Notes: generated from the letters alone by a model not told the origin. 54,189 nucleotides of DNA from CAYJPA01 sp964371945 (GCA_964371945.1 CAYJPA010000033.1:1-54189), one strand, 5' to 3'; counted from the stretch's first letter, positions 42,820 through 51,793 are shown. Numbers and translations: made by a program.

Positions 42820-43116
42820 TCAGACTGAGAGCTCCGCGGGTCGCGCATCGAGCACGATATCGGCCGGGAGTGGCGATTCCGGATTGACCTGATCTGGCCG
42901 CTTCGAGGCAACGACAGAATCGGTCAAGGGCTCTACCTGTTCGTCCACGATCTTCCCAGGAATGTCGAGCAGCTTGAAGAGCAGGCCTTCAAAGGCCTCT
43001 AGCACTTGCTCACGCGATTTCCAACCGGGTTGCGGCGCATTCCAAAGTATGATGCCCGCGCCGGCCAGACTTCCCAGCAGGATTCCCTTCCGGAATGCCC
43101 TGCTCTTTTTCGCCAT
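42820..43116 (-). CDS. Small single-pass protein, YtxH-like N-terminus (98 aa)
   Basis: A 98-aa protein with a basic start (MAKKSRAFRKG), one hydrophobic helix (ILLGSLAGAGIILWNAP), and a PGWKSREQVLEAFEGLLFKL amphipathic part that parallels the YtxH arrangement. The tail is acidic and disordered. No strong ribosome site precedes ATG 43116, so the exact start is uncertain. It lies 65 bases before the 48-aa YtxH-like gene on the same strand, probably in one transcript. Confidence 0.6.
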   Translation of the reverse strand: MAKKSRAFRKGILLGSLAGAGIILWNAPQPGWKSREQVLEAFEGLLFKLLDIPGKIVDEQVEPLTDSVVASKRPDQVNPESPLPADIVLDARPAELSV

Positions 43117-43327
43117 TGACTCAACCCCCGAGTGCCGATTCGATTGTGCGCCAGCCTTCGGCGCACCGTTTGCTCGGAACAGCGTAGCAAGCAATCGATG
43201 CGCTCGACAAAGGGAGCATGCCCGGGGAGCGCTCATCCGGTTCTGGTAGCATCTGACCGGCGTGATTGAACGCTCCGTCATCGGGTTATCCCGCGATTCG
43301 AAATAATCGGAAGACGAAAGTCAGAAC

Positions 43328-44665
43328 GTGCAGCAACGGAACAGTTCGCAATCCTTCCACCGCCGAAGTGCAGCTCTTGTTGCGGGTCTGCTCGTTCTAG
43401 TCGCGGTCGTGATCTCGTCATTCTTGCGCTCACCTGAACTCGAGCTATCTCGTTCGAACCCAACGCCCGTCTTCAGCGGCGATCCCGCGGCAATCGAACG
43501 CGGTTCGGCCCTGTTCGCGACCAATTGCGCGACCTGCCACGGGGCAGGCGGCAAGGGAGACGGTCCCACGGCAGCCTCGCTCGACCCAAAACCGATTGAT
43601 TTCACCAATCCGATCCATCGCGGTCACTCGGACGATTACCTGGTGAGCTGGATCAGCAACGGTCTGCCGGGGAGCGCGATGCCGGCGTTCGCCGGCACGT
43701 TGAGTGCCGCGGAGATCGACGATGTGGTGACATTCATCAGATCGCTTCAGGCGAGCGTCGCCGCTGAGGCGAATCTCGACATTCCAGATCCGGCCGGCTG
43801 CCAGATCGATCCGGTTCAACTGGAATCGCTCATGCCGGACGGAACGATCGTTCCGCGGCCGGTTCCTACCCGAGCGCCGCGTCTCGGCCCGGAGAGCTAC
43901 CCGTGGCCGCGGGGCGAGCCGGCGAGTCAGGACGAGATCGACGGTATCACCCGCACGATTCGCGAGTTCTACGCCTGCGCGAATGCGGGCGACTATCCGC
44001 GCCGGCTCGCCCTGTACACGGGCCGGGTGGTCGAAGCGCAGTTCAATGCGCTGGACGCGGCAGGATGGCAAGCGACACTCGAGTTCGCGGCGACGCCTTC
44101 GACGGCCGTGCCGGCCGGCGATCGAGGCTGGATCGAATCGATCCGCGAGGTCAGGCGTCTCGCCGATGGACGGGTCGGCGCATATGTCGCGGCGGTCGAT
44201 CCGGTCAATCACCCGCATCAGATCAACGCGGTCGTGGTTTTCGCGAGGGACGGCGATCGCTGGTTAATCGACGAAGTGCACGACGATCCGACAGGCAACA
44301 TGGGATTGCCCACGACCCCGGAATCGAGTGACGGCGTGCCAGTGGCGCGATTGGGAACGCCCATCACGAGCTCTGGACTGATCGTGACATTGATCAAGGC
44401 TCCGGCATCGTACGGTTTCGGCATATTCGAAGTGGAGATCAAACAAGCCAACGGCCAACGGGTCGATAACGCCGAGGTTGAATTTGCAGTCGAAATGCCG
44501 GGCATGGAAATGGGCATTCAAGAGGTTACCGCCGAAGCCGACGACGAAGGCATTTACCGCGCGGAGATTGCTATCGGCATGCCCGGACTCTGGCGACTCG
44601 ACGTCACGATCCGCCAGGATGGGGCGGAGCCCGTCCGATTCGCGTTCGATTTCGCAATCGGGTAG
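43328..44665 (+). CDS. Membrane-anchored cytochrome c / NTF2-like / FixH-like fusion
   Basis: A 445-aa protein with an N-terminal hydrophobic anchor (residues 14-34), a class-I cytochrome c domain (heme motif CATCH near residue 68, Met ligand probably in GSAMPAFAG), a linker, an NTF2-like middle domain (ITRTIREFYACANAGDYPRR to VFARDGDRWLIDEV), and a C-terminal immunoglobulin-like domain of the FixH/YtkA type (VEFAVEMPGMEMGIQE to GLWRLDVTIRQDG). FixH/YtkA domains bind copper or assist oxidase metallation. It probably works outside the membrane in electron transfer or copper delivery. The start is GTG 43328 with only a weak SD; ATG codons downstream would lose the anchor. Confidence 0.82.
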   Translation: MQQRNSSQSFHRRSAALVAGLLVLVAVVISSFLRSPELELSRSNPTPVFSGDPAAIERGSALFATNCATCHGAGGKGDGPTAASLDPKPIDFTNPIHRGHSDDYLVSWISNGLPGSAMPAFAGTLSAAEIDDVVTFIRSLQASVAAEANLDIPDPAGCQIDPVQLESLMPDGTIVPRPVPTRAPRLGPESYPWPRGEPASQDEIDGITRTIREFYACANAGDYPRRLALYTGRVVEAQFNALDAAGWQATLEFAATPSTAVPAGDRGWIESIREVRRLADGRVGAYVAAVDPVNHPHQINAVVVFARDGDRWLIDEVHDDPTGNMGLPTTPESSDGVPVARLGTPITSSGLIVTLIKAPASYGFGIFEVEIKQANGQRVDNAEVEFAVEMPGMEMGIQEVTAEADDEGIYRAEIAIGMPGLWRLDVTIRQDGAEPVRFAFDFAIG

Positions 44666-44669
44666 CTGA

Positions 44670-44700
44670 ACAACACACAAATAAGGTGTTGTGGAGTTTT
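44670..44700 (+). terminator. Possible terminator after the cytochrome c gene
   Basis: ACAACAC (44670-44676) pairs with GTGTTGT (44686-44692), followed by GGAGTTTT. The stem is 7 pairs and starts 4 bases after the stop codon; weak but well placed. Confidence 0.5.
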
Positions 44701-44816
44701 CTCGAGCTGGAGGAAAGCGATCGGGTTCATTTTCCGCTCCGTCCAGAGAGTTCCGATTTTGGATAAAGTACCGACCTAGCAATCAAAAGGCGACTTATCA
44801 AACCGAGGGCTGCAGG

Positions 44817-45635
44817 ATGGGCGCTGAAACGGAGTATCGATACAACCGGCTGACTTGGGCGGAGATCAACGACGCGGTCGCGATGCAGAAACTGGTCATC
44901 CTGCCGACCGGCTCGACGGAGCAGCACGGTCGTCACCTGCCGCTGGATGTCGATCTCTTCCTGTGCGAATCGATCTGTCTGGAAGTTGGCAAGCGTGCGC
45001 CGGACAAAGTGCTGGTGCTGCCGCCAATCTCATATGGCCTGAATCTGCATCACATCGATTTTCCCGGCACGATCCACATCGAGCCGGAGGTCTTCATTGC
45101 ATTTGCGGTCAACATCACAAAGAGCGTTGCGTACCACGGATTCGAGAAGATCCTGGTGGTTAACGGTCACGGCTCCAATGTGCCACTGGTCGACCTAATC
45201 GCCCGCAAAACCACGCTCGAAACCAATTCGCTGGCCGCCGCCTGCCACTATTTCTGGCTGGCGATCGAACGGTTCAACGAGATCAAAGAGACCGAGGTCA
45301 TCGCGCACGCGGACGAGCTCGAAACATCGCTCTACCTGCATCTCGCGCCTGAGCGAGTGCAAATGGACAAGGCCGGCGCCGGCGACGACGTGATGGGTAG
45401 GTTCATGAGCTCGGACAGCACATCGCCGTACGCCCGGCTGAATGACTACTGGTCGCGCTGGACCGATCTCGGGGTCCACGGCGACGCTCGCGCCGGCACG
45501 GCGGAGAAGGGCGAGATCATCTTTGAAACGACTGTGACCCGGATGCTGGAGATGGTCGACGAATTTCGCGCCTGGCCGATCGCGGAGCGTCGCAGTTTTC
45601 ATACGAACCCGCATCAGCCCGGCATCCGCTGGTAA
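44817..45635 (+). CDS. Creatininase-family amidohydrolase
   Basis: A 272-aa cytoplasmic metal-dependent hydrolase. The motifs are VILPTGSTEQHGRHLPLDVD (Glu, His and Asp metal ligands, residues about 30-50), ISYGLNLHHIDFPGTI, ILVVNGHGSN (second-site ligands) and AHADELETSLYL (Glu ligand). The family includes creatininase, mycofactocin peptidase MftE and formamide hydrolases; here the partner gene is an MlrC-type peptidase rather than a mycofactocin gene set. The start is ATG 44817; an earlier extension of 42 codons is not supported. The next gene starts 58 bases later, after heptameric repeats. Confidence 0.88.
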   Translation: MGAETEYRYNRLTWAEINDAVAMQKLVILPTGSTEQHGRHLPLDVDLFLCESICLEVGKRAPDKVLVLPPISYGLNLHHIDFPGTIHIEPEVFIAFAVNITKSVAYHGFEKILVVNGHGSNVPLVDLIARKTTLETNSLAAACHYFWLAIERFNEIKETEVIAHADELETSLYLHLAPERVQMDKAGAGDDVMGRFMSSDSTSPYARLNDYWSRWTDLGVHGDARAGTAEKGEIIFETTVTRMLEMVDEFRAWPIAERRSFHTNPHQPGIRW

Positions 45636-45661
45636 CAACGGAACCGCTGCCGCGGTTGCAT

Positions 45662-45690
45662 GCGGCTTGGAGCTTGAAGCCTGGAGCAAC
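45662..45690 (+). repeat. Heptameric repeat, 4 units, supplying an SD
   Basis: CGGCTTG, GAGCTTG, AAGCCTG, GAGCAAC, about four units in one orientation between the creatininase and MlrC genes. The GGAG in CTGGAGCAAC is 7 bases before the ATG at 45694. Confidence 0.65.
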
Positions 45691-45693
45691 AAA

Positions 45694-47178
45694 ATGCGCA
45701 TTCTGATCGGTGAGATCAAACAGGAAGTCTCGACTTTCAACCCGGCGCCAACGGGATACGCGGATTTCGTCGTCAACTCGGGGAGTGACCTTCTCGATTT
45801 CCATCGCGGTCTCAAGAGCGAGGTCGGAGGCGCGATGAGCGTGTTCGCGGCCGGGGGTCACGAGGTGATCGGCGCGTACAGCGCGAAATCGATCACCTCG
45901 GGCGGTGTGCTTGGCGCCGCCGATTGGGACCGGCTCGCCCGAGAATTCCTCGAGGCAATCCGGCAGGCTCCGCCGATTGACGCAATCTACTTTTCGATGC
46001 ACGGCGCGATGTGCGCGTCGAACGAGATCGATCCCGAGGGCTATTTGTTGACAGAATCGCGCAAGATCGTGGGCGACGCGATGCCGATCGTGGTGTCGCT
46101 CGATCTCCACGGCATCGTCACCAATCGCATGCTGGAGGCGGTGGACGCTGCGGTCGGATATCACACCTACCCGCACAACGACTTCCTCGAGACCGGTGAG
46201 CGGGCGGGGAGACTGCTGCTCCGAATCGCGAATGGCGAAGTAAAACCGGTGACCGCGATCTGCCGGGTGCCGGCACTCGTGCGCGGCGATGAACTGATCA
46301 CCGCGACCGGCAAGATCGGTGGCCGGATTCGCGAGGCGCAGGCGATCGAAGCGTCGCCCAAGGGACTGTCGGCCGCGATGTTTTGGGGCAACCCCTTCAC
46401 CGATGTGCCCGATCTCTGTTCCCACAGCTTGATCGTGACCGACAACGATCGCGATTGGGCGGCGCGCGAGGCAGTGCAGATGTCGGAGCGCTTTTGGGCC
46501 GGTCGAGCGGCGATGCAGGCCGAGCTCTATTCAGCCGAAGAAGCCATTCGAATGGCCAACGAGGCGACAGGCACCGTGATCTTCATCGATGCGGCGGATG
46601 CGACAAGCTCAGGCGCTTCGGGCGACAGCAATGCGATGCTCAAGGCGCTCTTCGACTATGGATACAAAGGACGAGCGCTCTTTCCGATCGTCGATGCGCC
46701 GGCGGTCAAAGACGCGATGAAGGCAGGTATCGGCAATACCGTGCGCACCGCAATCGGCGGGACGCTCGACCCCGGCCGCTTCACGCCGATGCCAATCGAA
46801 GCGACCGTTCGAATGCTTTCGGACGGCCGCGTTTGGAGCGAATCGCACGGTTACGAGTGGCTCGCCGGCGACTGTGCCGTGCTGGAGGTCGGGCCGCACA
46901 TCGTGATAGTATCGAGTCGTCAAATCAGCCTGTACGATCGCTCGATCTTCCTGGCCCACGGGCAGGATCCGAAGCGATTCGATGCGGTGGTCCAGAAATC
47001 GCCGCATGCCCGTCACGAGTTTTTCGCGGAATGGGCGGAGCGGTTGATCGGGGTCGACTTGCCCGGTTCGACCAGCGCGAATCTGCCCTATCTCGGCCAC
47101 ACCAAGTGCCGACGCCCGATGTATCCGATGGAACTGGATGCGACATTCACGCCGGAGGTCGAATTCTTCCAGCGATAG
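45694..47178 (+). CDS. M81-family metallopeptidase (MlrC-like)
   Basis: A 494-aa zinc-dependent hydrolase of the microcystinase-C family. It begins MRILIGEIKQEVSTFNP as in the family; metal ligands lie in VVSLDLHGIVTN and GYHTYPHNDFLETG, and the late VFIDAADATSSGASGDSN segment is typical. The length matches family members. MlrC acts on linear peptides; most homologues have unknown substrates and lie near peptide transporters. The start is ATG 45694, whose ribosome site comes from the heptameric repeat. It is probably co-transcribed with the creatininase-family gene. Confidence 0.92.
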   Translation: MRILIGEIKQEVSTFNPAPTGYADFVVNSGSDLLDFHRGLKSEVGGAMSVFAAGGHEVIGAYSAKSITSGGVLGAADWDRLAREFLEAIRQAPPIDAIYFSMHGAMCASNEIDPEGYLLTESRKIVGDAMPIVVSLDLHGIVTNRMLEAVDAAVGYHTYPHNDFLETGERAGRLLLRIANGEVKPVTAICRVPALVRGDELITATGKIGGRIREAQAIEASPKGLSAAMFWGNPFTDVPDLCSHSLIVTDNDRDWAAREAVQMSERFWAGRAAMQAELYSAEEAIRMANEATGTVIFIDAADATSSGASGDSNAMLKALFDYGYKGRALFPIVDAPAVKDAMKAGIGNTVRTAIGGTLDPGRFTPMPIEATVRMLSDGRVWSESHGYEWLAGDCAVLEVGPHIVIVSSRQISLYDRSIFLAHGQDPKRFDAVVQKSPHARHEFFAEWAERLIGVDLPGSTSANLPYLGHTKCRRPMYPMELDATFTPEVEFFQR

Positions 47179-47214
47179 TGGTGGCCAGCGTGGATCAAAC
47201 CGGATGTTGACGTT

Positions 47215-47838
47215 TCAAGCCGGTTGCGTAAGCTCGCGGGTCCGATATCCAGACGCGTCGGCGTCGGTTCGAACACCGAGCAGTTTCAGGCTGATCAGGA
47301 GCCAGACGACTCCGTGAGCCAACGCCCCGGAGTAATCGCCGTGATCGGCAATGGGGCTGATCGGCGACAGCGCGAAGCCGGTCAGGACCGCCAGAAACTC
47401 AGACGCGATGACAAGGTATCCGCTCCAGCGAGGGAATTCGTTCACGCGGAGCGTCGCGACGCCGGTCAGAACGAGTCCGATCGTCAACACCAGCAATCCG
47501 GCCGGGAAGGCGAGCCAGGCCAATCAAGAGCGCTCGGCGGCCGCTCCGGGTTGGCCGGGAACGGCCGCGACCGTGGTGATTACCATCGCGGCTAACCTGA
47601 TGCGGCCAAGCCTCGATGTTCCGGCTGACTGCGGATTGAGAAACAACCGGACCGCGAAGAAGGTCAGGATCATCGGCACGATCATCGTGACGTCCAGCAC
47701 CCAGGTCGGGTCAGGAATGACGACGGAGACAGCTCCCTGAAGACTCCATGCGACTCCGGTGACAAGAGCGATGTTGAAACCACTAGACGGGCCAATATGA
47801 CGATGCACGGCCATTCCTCTTCCAATATCCCAATTCAT
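47215..47838 (-). pseudogene. Multi-pass membrane protein with in-frame TGA
   Basis: One frame runs from ATG 47838 to the stop at 47215 but is broken by a TGA at 47524-47526. The first half has two hydrophobic segments (FNIALVTGVAWSLQGAVSVV, VTMIVPMILTFFAVRLF) and the second has three (LAFPAGLLVLTIGLVLTGVA, YLVIASEFLAVLTGFAL, GALAHGVVWLLISLKLLGV). Together they would make a protein of about 206 residues. Either the TGA is a real inactivating mutation, or translation restarts at the TTG directly after it. No family is recognised. Confidence 0.6.
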
Positions 47839-47920
47839 TACGGGAATCCGATATCAATTGATCGCCCGTCGTGTTGAGCGCAACTGAACTCGATCGTACG
47901 CCTTCGCCTTCCCTCGCGCA

Positions 47921-47940
47921 CCACGGATATCCGTGGCTTT
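47921..47940. promoter_or_regulatory. Perfect 16-bp palindrome with short T tail
   Basis: CCACGGATATCCGTGG followed by CTTTT, in the 139-base gap between the membrane-protein gene and the MFS gene. It lies about 85 bases upstream of ATG 47838 on the minus strand, so it could be an operator or the end of the MFS transcript region. Confidence 0.4.
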
Positions 47941-47977
47941 TCACAGATTAGGTCAGCGGTTTGAGCATGAATCCGTG

Positions 47978-49270
47978 TCAGGTTGTGCTTGCGACGGGTT
48001 TAGGATTCGTTGGGGTTGGGACTTGCCTTACTGGAGTCGGGTTTCGTTGGCGAGAGGCCTCAAGCACATCGTGGCGAATGCGCCAGAGACCCGCGACCGC
48101 GATCAAACCGACCGCGGCGAAGACAATCCAGGGGATTTCGGGGCGGTCGGCGTCAAGTCCGGCGTCGTAGATCACGCCACCGGCGTACGTTCCAAATCCG
48201 CCGCCAATCGCCAGGCTGAGTGCGGCCACACCGAAATAAGAACCGCGAGCGGCGGGGTCGGCCATGCCGGCGCAGACCATTTGCTCGCCTGGACGCGCCA
48301 GAATCGTGCCGAATGAGATCAGGAATACACAGGTAAACAAAAGCGGAATGTTGACGGCTCCCGCCACCGCGCCCATGCCGACCGCGATCAGACCGATGCC
48401 GAGCACCAGCATGGGGAAGGCCGATATCCTCCGCTCGATGATCCTCGGGAGCGGGTATCCAAGCACGATCGTAACGCCCGCCTGAATGCCGAAGATCCAG
48501 GCCGCGGCCGATTCGGTTCCCATCACACTCGTTGCGCGCAAGGTGAGCGGAAGATTGAACTGGGTGGCGATGAACCAGTATCCCATCAACAGCAGGGCGT
48601 ACTTCATGAATATGCGATCGCGCATCGCGTAGGCGATCCCCTGAAAGAGGCCGTGGCGCTCGGTCGCGACCTCGATCGACGGCAGGAAGACCAACATCAG
48701 CGTGGCGGCGATCAAGAAGACGACGGCCCCCGCCAGCGAAACTCTTGCGAAATCGACCCTGATCAACAACGCCCCGGCCAGTGTGCCGAGCGCCGTGCCA
48801 AGACCGGCGACGACGCCCATCATCGAGTAATAGCGACGGCGGTTGGTTTCGTCGGTCAGGGTGGCAACAGCGGCGGCTTTGGGCGATTCGAAGATTCCGC
48901 CGCCAAGCGCGGTGATGATCGCTGAGAGCATCAAGATCCAGTAACGATCGGCCCAGGCCATCAGCCCGAAGCCGATGACACGGGTGTAAAGCCCCGCGCA
49001 AATCAGCCCCTTCGCCCCTAGGCGATCGGCCAATGCGCCGCTGAAGGTGGACGATCCCTGTTGGGTGAACTGGCGAACGGCGAGCACAAGACCCACGGAG
49101 CTCGCCGCCCAACCGAGTTGATCGACGTAGTGGACCGCGATGAGCGGCATGACCACGAAAAATCCAGCCCAGGTCAAGAACGTGGAGGCAAGAAGCGCCC
49201 AGAGCGCGCGCTGCTTTTCCGCCACGCTCAGTTCGTCATGAGCTGGCGATCTTCTGATGTTGATGACCAC
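47978..49270 (-). CDS. MFS transporter (MdtH-like drug exporter)
   Basis: A 430-aa inner-membrane major-facilitator protein with about 12 hydrophobic segments. The loop after helix 2 carries a motif-A form (GALADRLGAKGLICAG) and helix 5 a Gly-rich motif (SMMGVVAGLGTALGTLAGAL) like proton-driven exporters; a second half-motif follows the central loop (GYPLPRIIERRISAFPMLVL). The C-terminal 25 residues are a polar Pro/Thr tail. The start is GTG 49270 with a weak SD. It lies downstream of, and on the same strand as, the PIG-L gene with 213 bases between. The substrate is unknown. Confidence 0.88.
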   Translation of the reverse strand: MVINIRRSPAHDELSVAEKQRALWALLASTFLTWAGFFVVMPLIAVHYVDQLGWAASSVGLVLAVRQFTQQGSSTFSGALADRLGAKGLICAGLYTRVIGFGLMAWADRYWILMLSAIITALGGGIFESPKAAAVATLTDETNRRRYYSMMGVVAGLGTALGTLAGALLIRVDFARVSLAGAVVFLIAATLMLVFLPSIEVATERHGLFQGIAYAMRDRIFMKYALLLMGYWFIATQFNLPLTLRATSVMGTESAAAWIFGIQAGVTIVLGYPLPRIIERRISAFPMLVLGIGLIAVGMGAVAGAVNIPLLFTCVFLISFGTILARPGEQMVCAGMADPAARGSYFGVAALSLAIGGGFGTYAGGVIYDAGLDADRPEIPWIVFAAVGLIAVAGLWRIRHDVLEASRQRNPTPVRQVPTPTNPKPVASTT

Positions 49271-49483
49271 TCCGCTTCTCTAAGAAGTGACGGGGTATTC
49301 AAACCCCGTCAATCATTGCGTGATCATCTACCGCTTCGATGATTGAGGCAAGTGCGTGTCCCGGTTCGACAAATTCGAGATCACGACGGTGGCGCGCTCG
49401 ATTCGGCCGCAGGGCTGAGCTCCAAATCCGCGAGACGCATGGCGTACGGCAGGGATCGGGAGGTCGAGAACAGCATCGCGCTG

Positions 49484-50212
49484 CTAGCCGAGTGGGAGAA
49501 GGCTGAAATCCGTGGCGCGCGGGTAGGTTTCCAGCGCACGGAAGCCCTCGGCGTGGCGAACGCCAGCCTGCAATCCGCGAAATCGGGTTTGCACCTCCAT
49601 CATCTGGGTGATGTTGTCGGCAAAGATGTCGCTGATCCATGCATTTTGACTGGCGTGACAGGCAAGCATGCGCTGCTTCGCCGGGAATTGAGCGGAGACA
49701 TTGACGTAGACCTCGGGCACGAAATTGATCCCGGCCGCGGTGTCATAGAAGAAGAGATTCGGGATCTTTTTTAGGGGCGGGTGAGCGGTCTTGATGTTTG
49801 GCACTGCCGTCATGATGCGCGCGTCGCGAACCGCCTGACCGCTCAAACTGTGGTCGGGATGGTAGTCATCGGTCCAGTGGGCAAGCACGACATCCGGTTC
49901 GGCACGGCGCATGACGTCGATCAGATGGCGGCGGGTTTCTTCATTGTAGAAGAAGAATTCATCGTGATAATCGAGCCACATCAGCTCGGCGCCGATCAAG
50001 GCGGCGGATGCTTCGGCCTCGGCTTTGCGAACAGCGCTGATCTCCTCCATGGAAAGCGTGCTCGATCCCACATCGCCATTTGTCACGACCGCCATCACGA
50101 CGGTATGGCCTCTATCGGCGTATTTCGCAAGCGTTCCGCCGACGTAAAACTCCAGATCATCCGGATGTGCTCCGAACGCGAGAACGCGCAACATTCGATC
50201 ATTAGCCATCAT
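49484..50212 (-). CDS. PIG-L family deacetylase
   Basis: A 242-aa zinc-dependent N-deacetylase. The signature AHPDDLEFYVGGTLAKY (residues about 15-31) gives His-Asp-Asp, the third zinc ligand is in DDYHPDHSLSG, and the LWLDYHDE-like region MWLDYHDEFFFYN is family-typical. Known members act on GlcNAc-inositol, mycothiol or bacillithiol precursors and N-acetyl sugars. ATG 50212 overlaps the TGA of the ROK gene (ATGA), so the two are translationally coupled, which suggests the regulator senses the sugar the enzyme handles. Confidence 0.91.
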   Translation of the reverse strand: MMANDRMLRVLAFGAHPDDLEFYVGGTLAKYADRGHTVVMAVVTNGDVGSSTLSMEEISAVRKAEAEASAALIGAELMWLDYHDEFFFYNEETRRHLIDVMRRAEPDVVLAHWTDDYHPDHSLSGQAVRDARIMTAVPNIKTAHPPLKKIPNLFFYDTAAGINFVPEVYVNVSAQFPAKQRMLACHASQNAWISDIFADNITQMMEVQTRFRGLQAGVRHAEGFRALETYPRATDFSLLPLG

Positions 50213-51486
50213 GTTCTCCCACGCTCACGGCTCGATATCGCCGTCGTACTGCCTGTTCGTCGTTTGATCTCCACACCCGGCGAAGGATTGAAAAAGGCAT
50301 CGAGAATCATCGCGCCGGCGCCGGCGGCGCCAGCCAGCGGCCCGATGTCGCTGCGTACCACTCGCATCTCCCGACCGACATAACTCAACGCTTCGGCACG
50401 GGCAACGCGCTTCGCGGAGTCCAGATAGATGTCAGATGACGTCGCGACTCCTCCAACCACAACCAGGGTTGGCGCCAAAACATTGAGTAAAACGGCTAGT
50501 CCCCGTCCCAGTGCCTCACCTCCCTCCACCAGCATTTCCGCCGCGGCGGGACTTCCGTTCTGTGCCAAGGCAATCAGTGCCTCGATGGTGATCTCCGGGT
50601 CGCCCATCTGCTCCTTCGCCCGCCGGACGAGCGCGCTGGTGGACGCCAGCGTCTCCAGGCAGCCTACTTTGCCGCAGCCGCAGGGTTCCCCATCTGGATC
50701 AAGCGTGATATGCCCGATCTCTCCGGCGGTTCGACTGGCTCCAAGATACGGCCGGCCGCCGATCATGATCGCCGCGCCGATTCCGGTATCGGCGAGGACG
50801 TAGATGAAATCCTGTTCGCCTAATCCGCGACCGTACCGTCCCTCGGCGACACCAAGCGCGCGCACCGTGTCATCGACGGCGATTTGATCCCAGGGGAATG
50901 CGTTCAAGAGCTCATCCCGGATCGCGAAGTTGATCCAGGCCGGCGACCACATTGGCGTCTCGGGGCCACCCGCAATGACGCCGGTAATCGGATCGACGAC
51001 CGCGCGCAACCCCACACCAAGCCCGAGAACCTTGTCAGAATCGACCGACGCATTGGCAAGCACAGCGTTCACAAGCTGGACGACGTGATCCAGGATGGCC
51101 TCGCGCCCCGTGGTCAACGGCACCGACGTTGCAATCGACGCGACCACTTCTCCACGAAGATTTGCGACCACCGCCAGCTGCGAAAGCCCACCGAGATCGA
51201 GTCCAACGACGTAGCGTGAATCGCCGGCGAGCGCCAGAACCTCTGTCGGACGCCCTTCGGTTCCGCCGATTCGATGCTCCACCGTGATCAGTCCCAGCGC
51301 ACGCAGGTTGCTTGTCAGGCGACTTACCTGACTTACGCTGAGCCCGGTCGCATCGGATATGTCCGAGCGCGTGACCATTGCCCGCTCGCGCACGAGGCAC
51401 AGGACCGCGCGATGTCTGGGACTGTTTGTCAGCGGCACAGGGGTCCTGCTCCTCTGGTTCCGGTAGGCGGTCTCGCGGATCCGCAT
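50209..51486 (-). CDS. ROK-family transcriptional regulator (NagC/XylR-like)
   Basis: A 425-aa DNA-binding sugar sensor. An N-terminal winged helix (VTRSDISDATGLSVSQVSRL, about residues 38-57) is followed by the sugar-kinase-like ROK domain: VVGLDLGGLSQLAVVANLRG, the ADTGIGAAIMIGG loop, GEIGHITLDPDGEPCGCGKV with the zinc Cys cluster, and GCLETLAS. The catalytic-site Asp position is VLADTG, not the usual kinase D in NDAN, as expected for regulators. It probably represses or activates the divergent binding-protein operon starting at 51794 and its own operon with the PIG-L gene. The ATG at 51486 has only a close GAGG. Confidence 0.91.
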   Translation of the reverse strand: MRIRETAYRNQRSRTPVPLTNSPRHRAVLCLVRERAMVTRSDISDATGLSVSQVSRLTSNLRALGLITVEHRIGGTEGRPTEVLALAGDSRYVVGLDLGGLSQLAVVANLRGEVVASIATSVPLTTGREAILDHVVQLVNAVLANASVDSDKVLGLGVGLRAVVDPITGVIAGGPETPMWSPAWINFAIRDELLNAFPWDQIAVDDTVRALGVAEGRYGRGLGEQDFIYVLADTGIGAAIMIGGRPYLGASRTAGEIGHITLDPDGEPCGCGKVGCLETLASTSALVRRAKEQMGDPEITIEALIALAQNGSPAAAEMLVEGGEALGRGLAVLLNVLAPTLVVVGGVATSSDIYLDSAKRVARAEALSYVGREMRVVRSDIGPLAGAAGAGAMILDAFFNPSPGVEIKRRTGSTTAISSRERGRT

Positions 51487-51594
51487 ATCCTCAATCTCGT
51501 TCGTTCCCTCACCCTGGCCGTCCGGTTCGCGGCGATACTCGTCTGCACTGGTACCGACAGATGGCGATCCTTAACTTTGCCAGCATCTCCCGAC

Positions 51595-51622
51595 TTGCGT
51601 CCGAGCGCTTTTTTGCTATTAT
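51595..51622 (+). promoter_or_regulatory. Promoter candidate for importer IV
   Basis: TTGCGT (51595-51600), 16-base spacer, TATTAT (51617-51622), in a T-rich patch of an otherwise GC-rich region. The predicted start near 51629 leaves a leader of about 165 bases. Adjacent GCAATTAACTC sequences could be regulator sites. Confidence 0.55.
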
Positions 51623-51793
51623 GCAATTAACTCAACGGCTTGTCGGTCACATGTCGGCGGTAAGCGCCTTTTCGGCTTCTCGTCTCCTTTTTCAGTCTGG
51701 TGACGGCTGGATTGGAGTCGGATCTTCGTGCGGCCACATCCCGTTGAGCAGACCTTCGTCGAAACCGATGAACAACCAGGAGGGAGCGGAACC

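Noticed and set aside
47524..47526. In-frame TGA as selenocysteine
   Set aside because: No SECIS-like hairpin or selenoprotein context; the protein is a membrane protein of unknown type, so mutation, restart or error is simpler.
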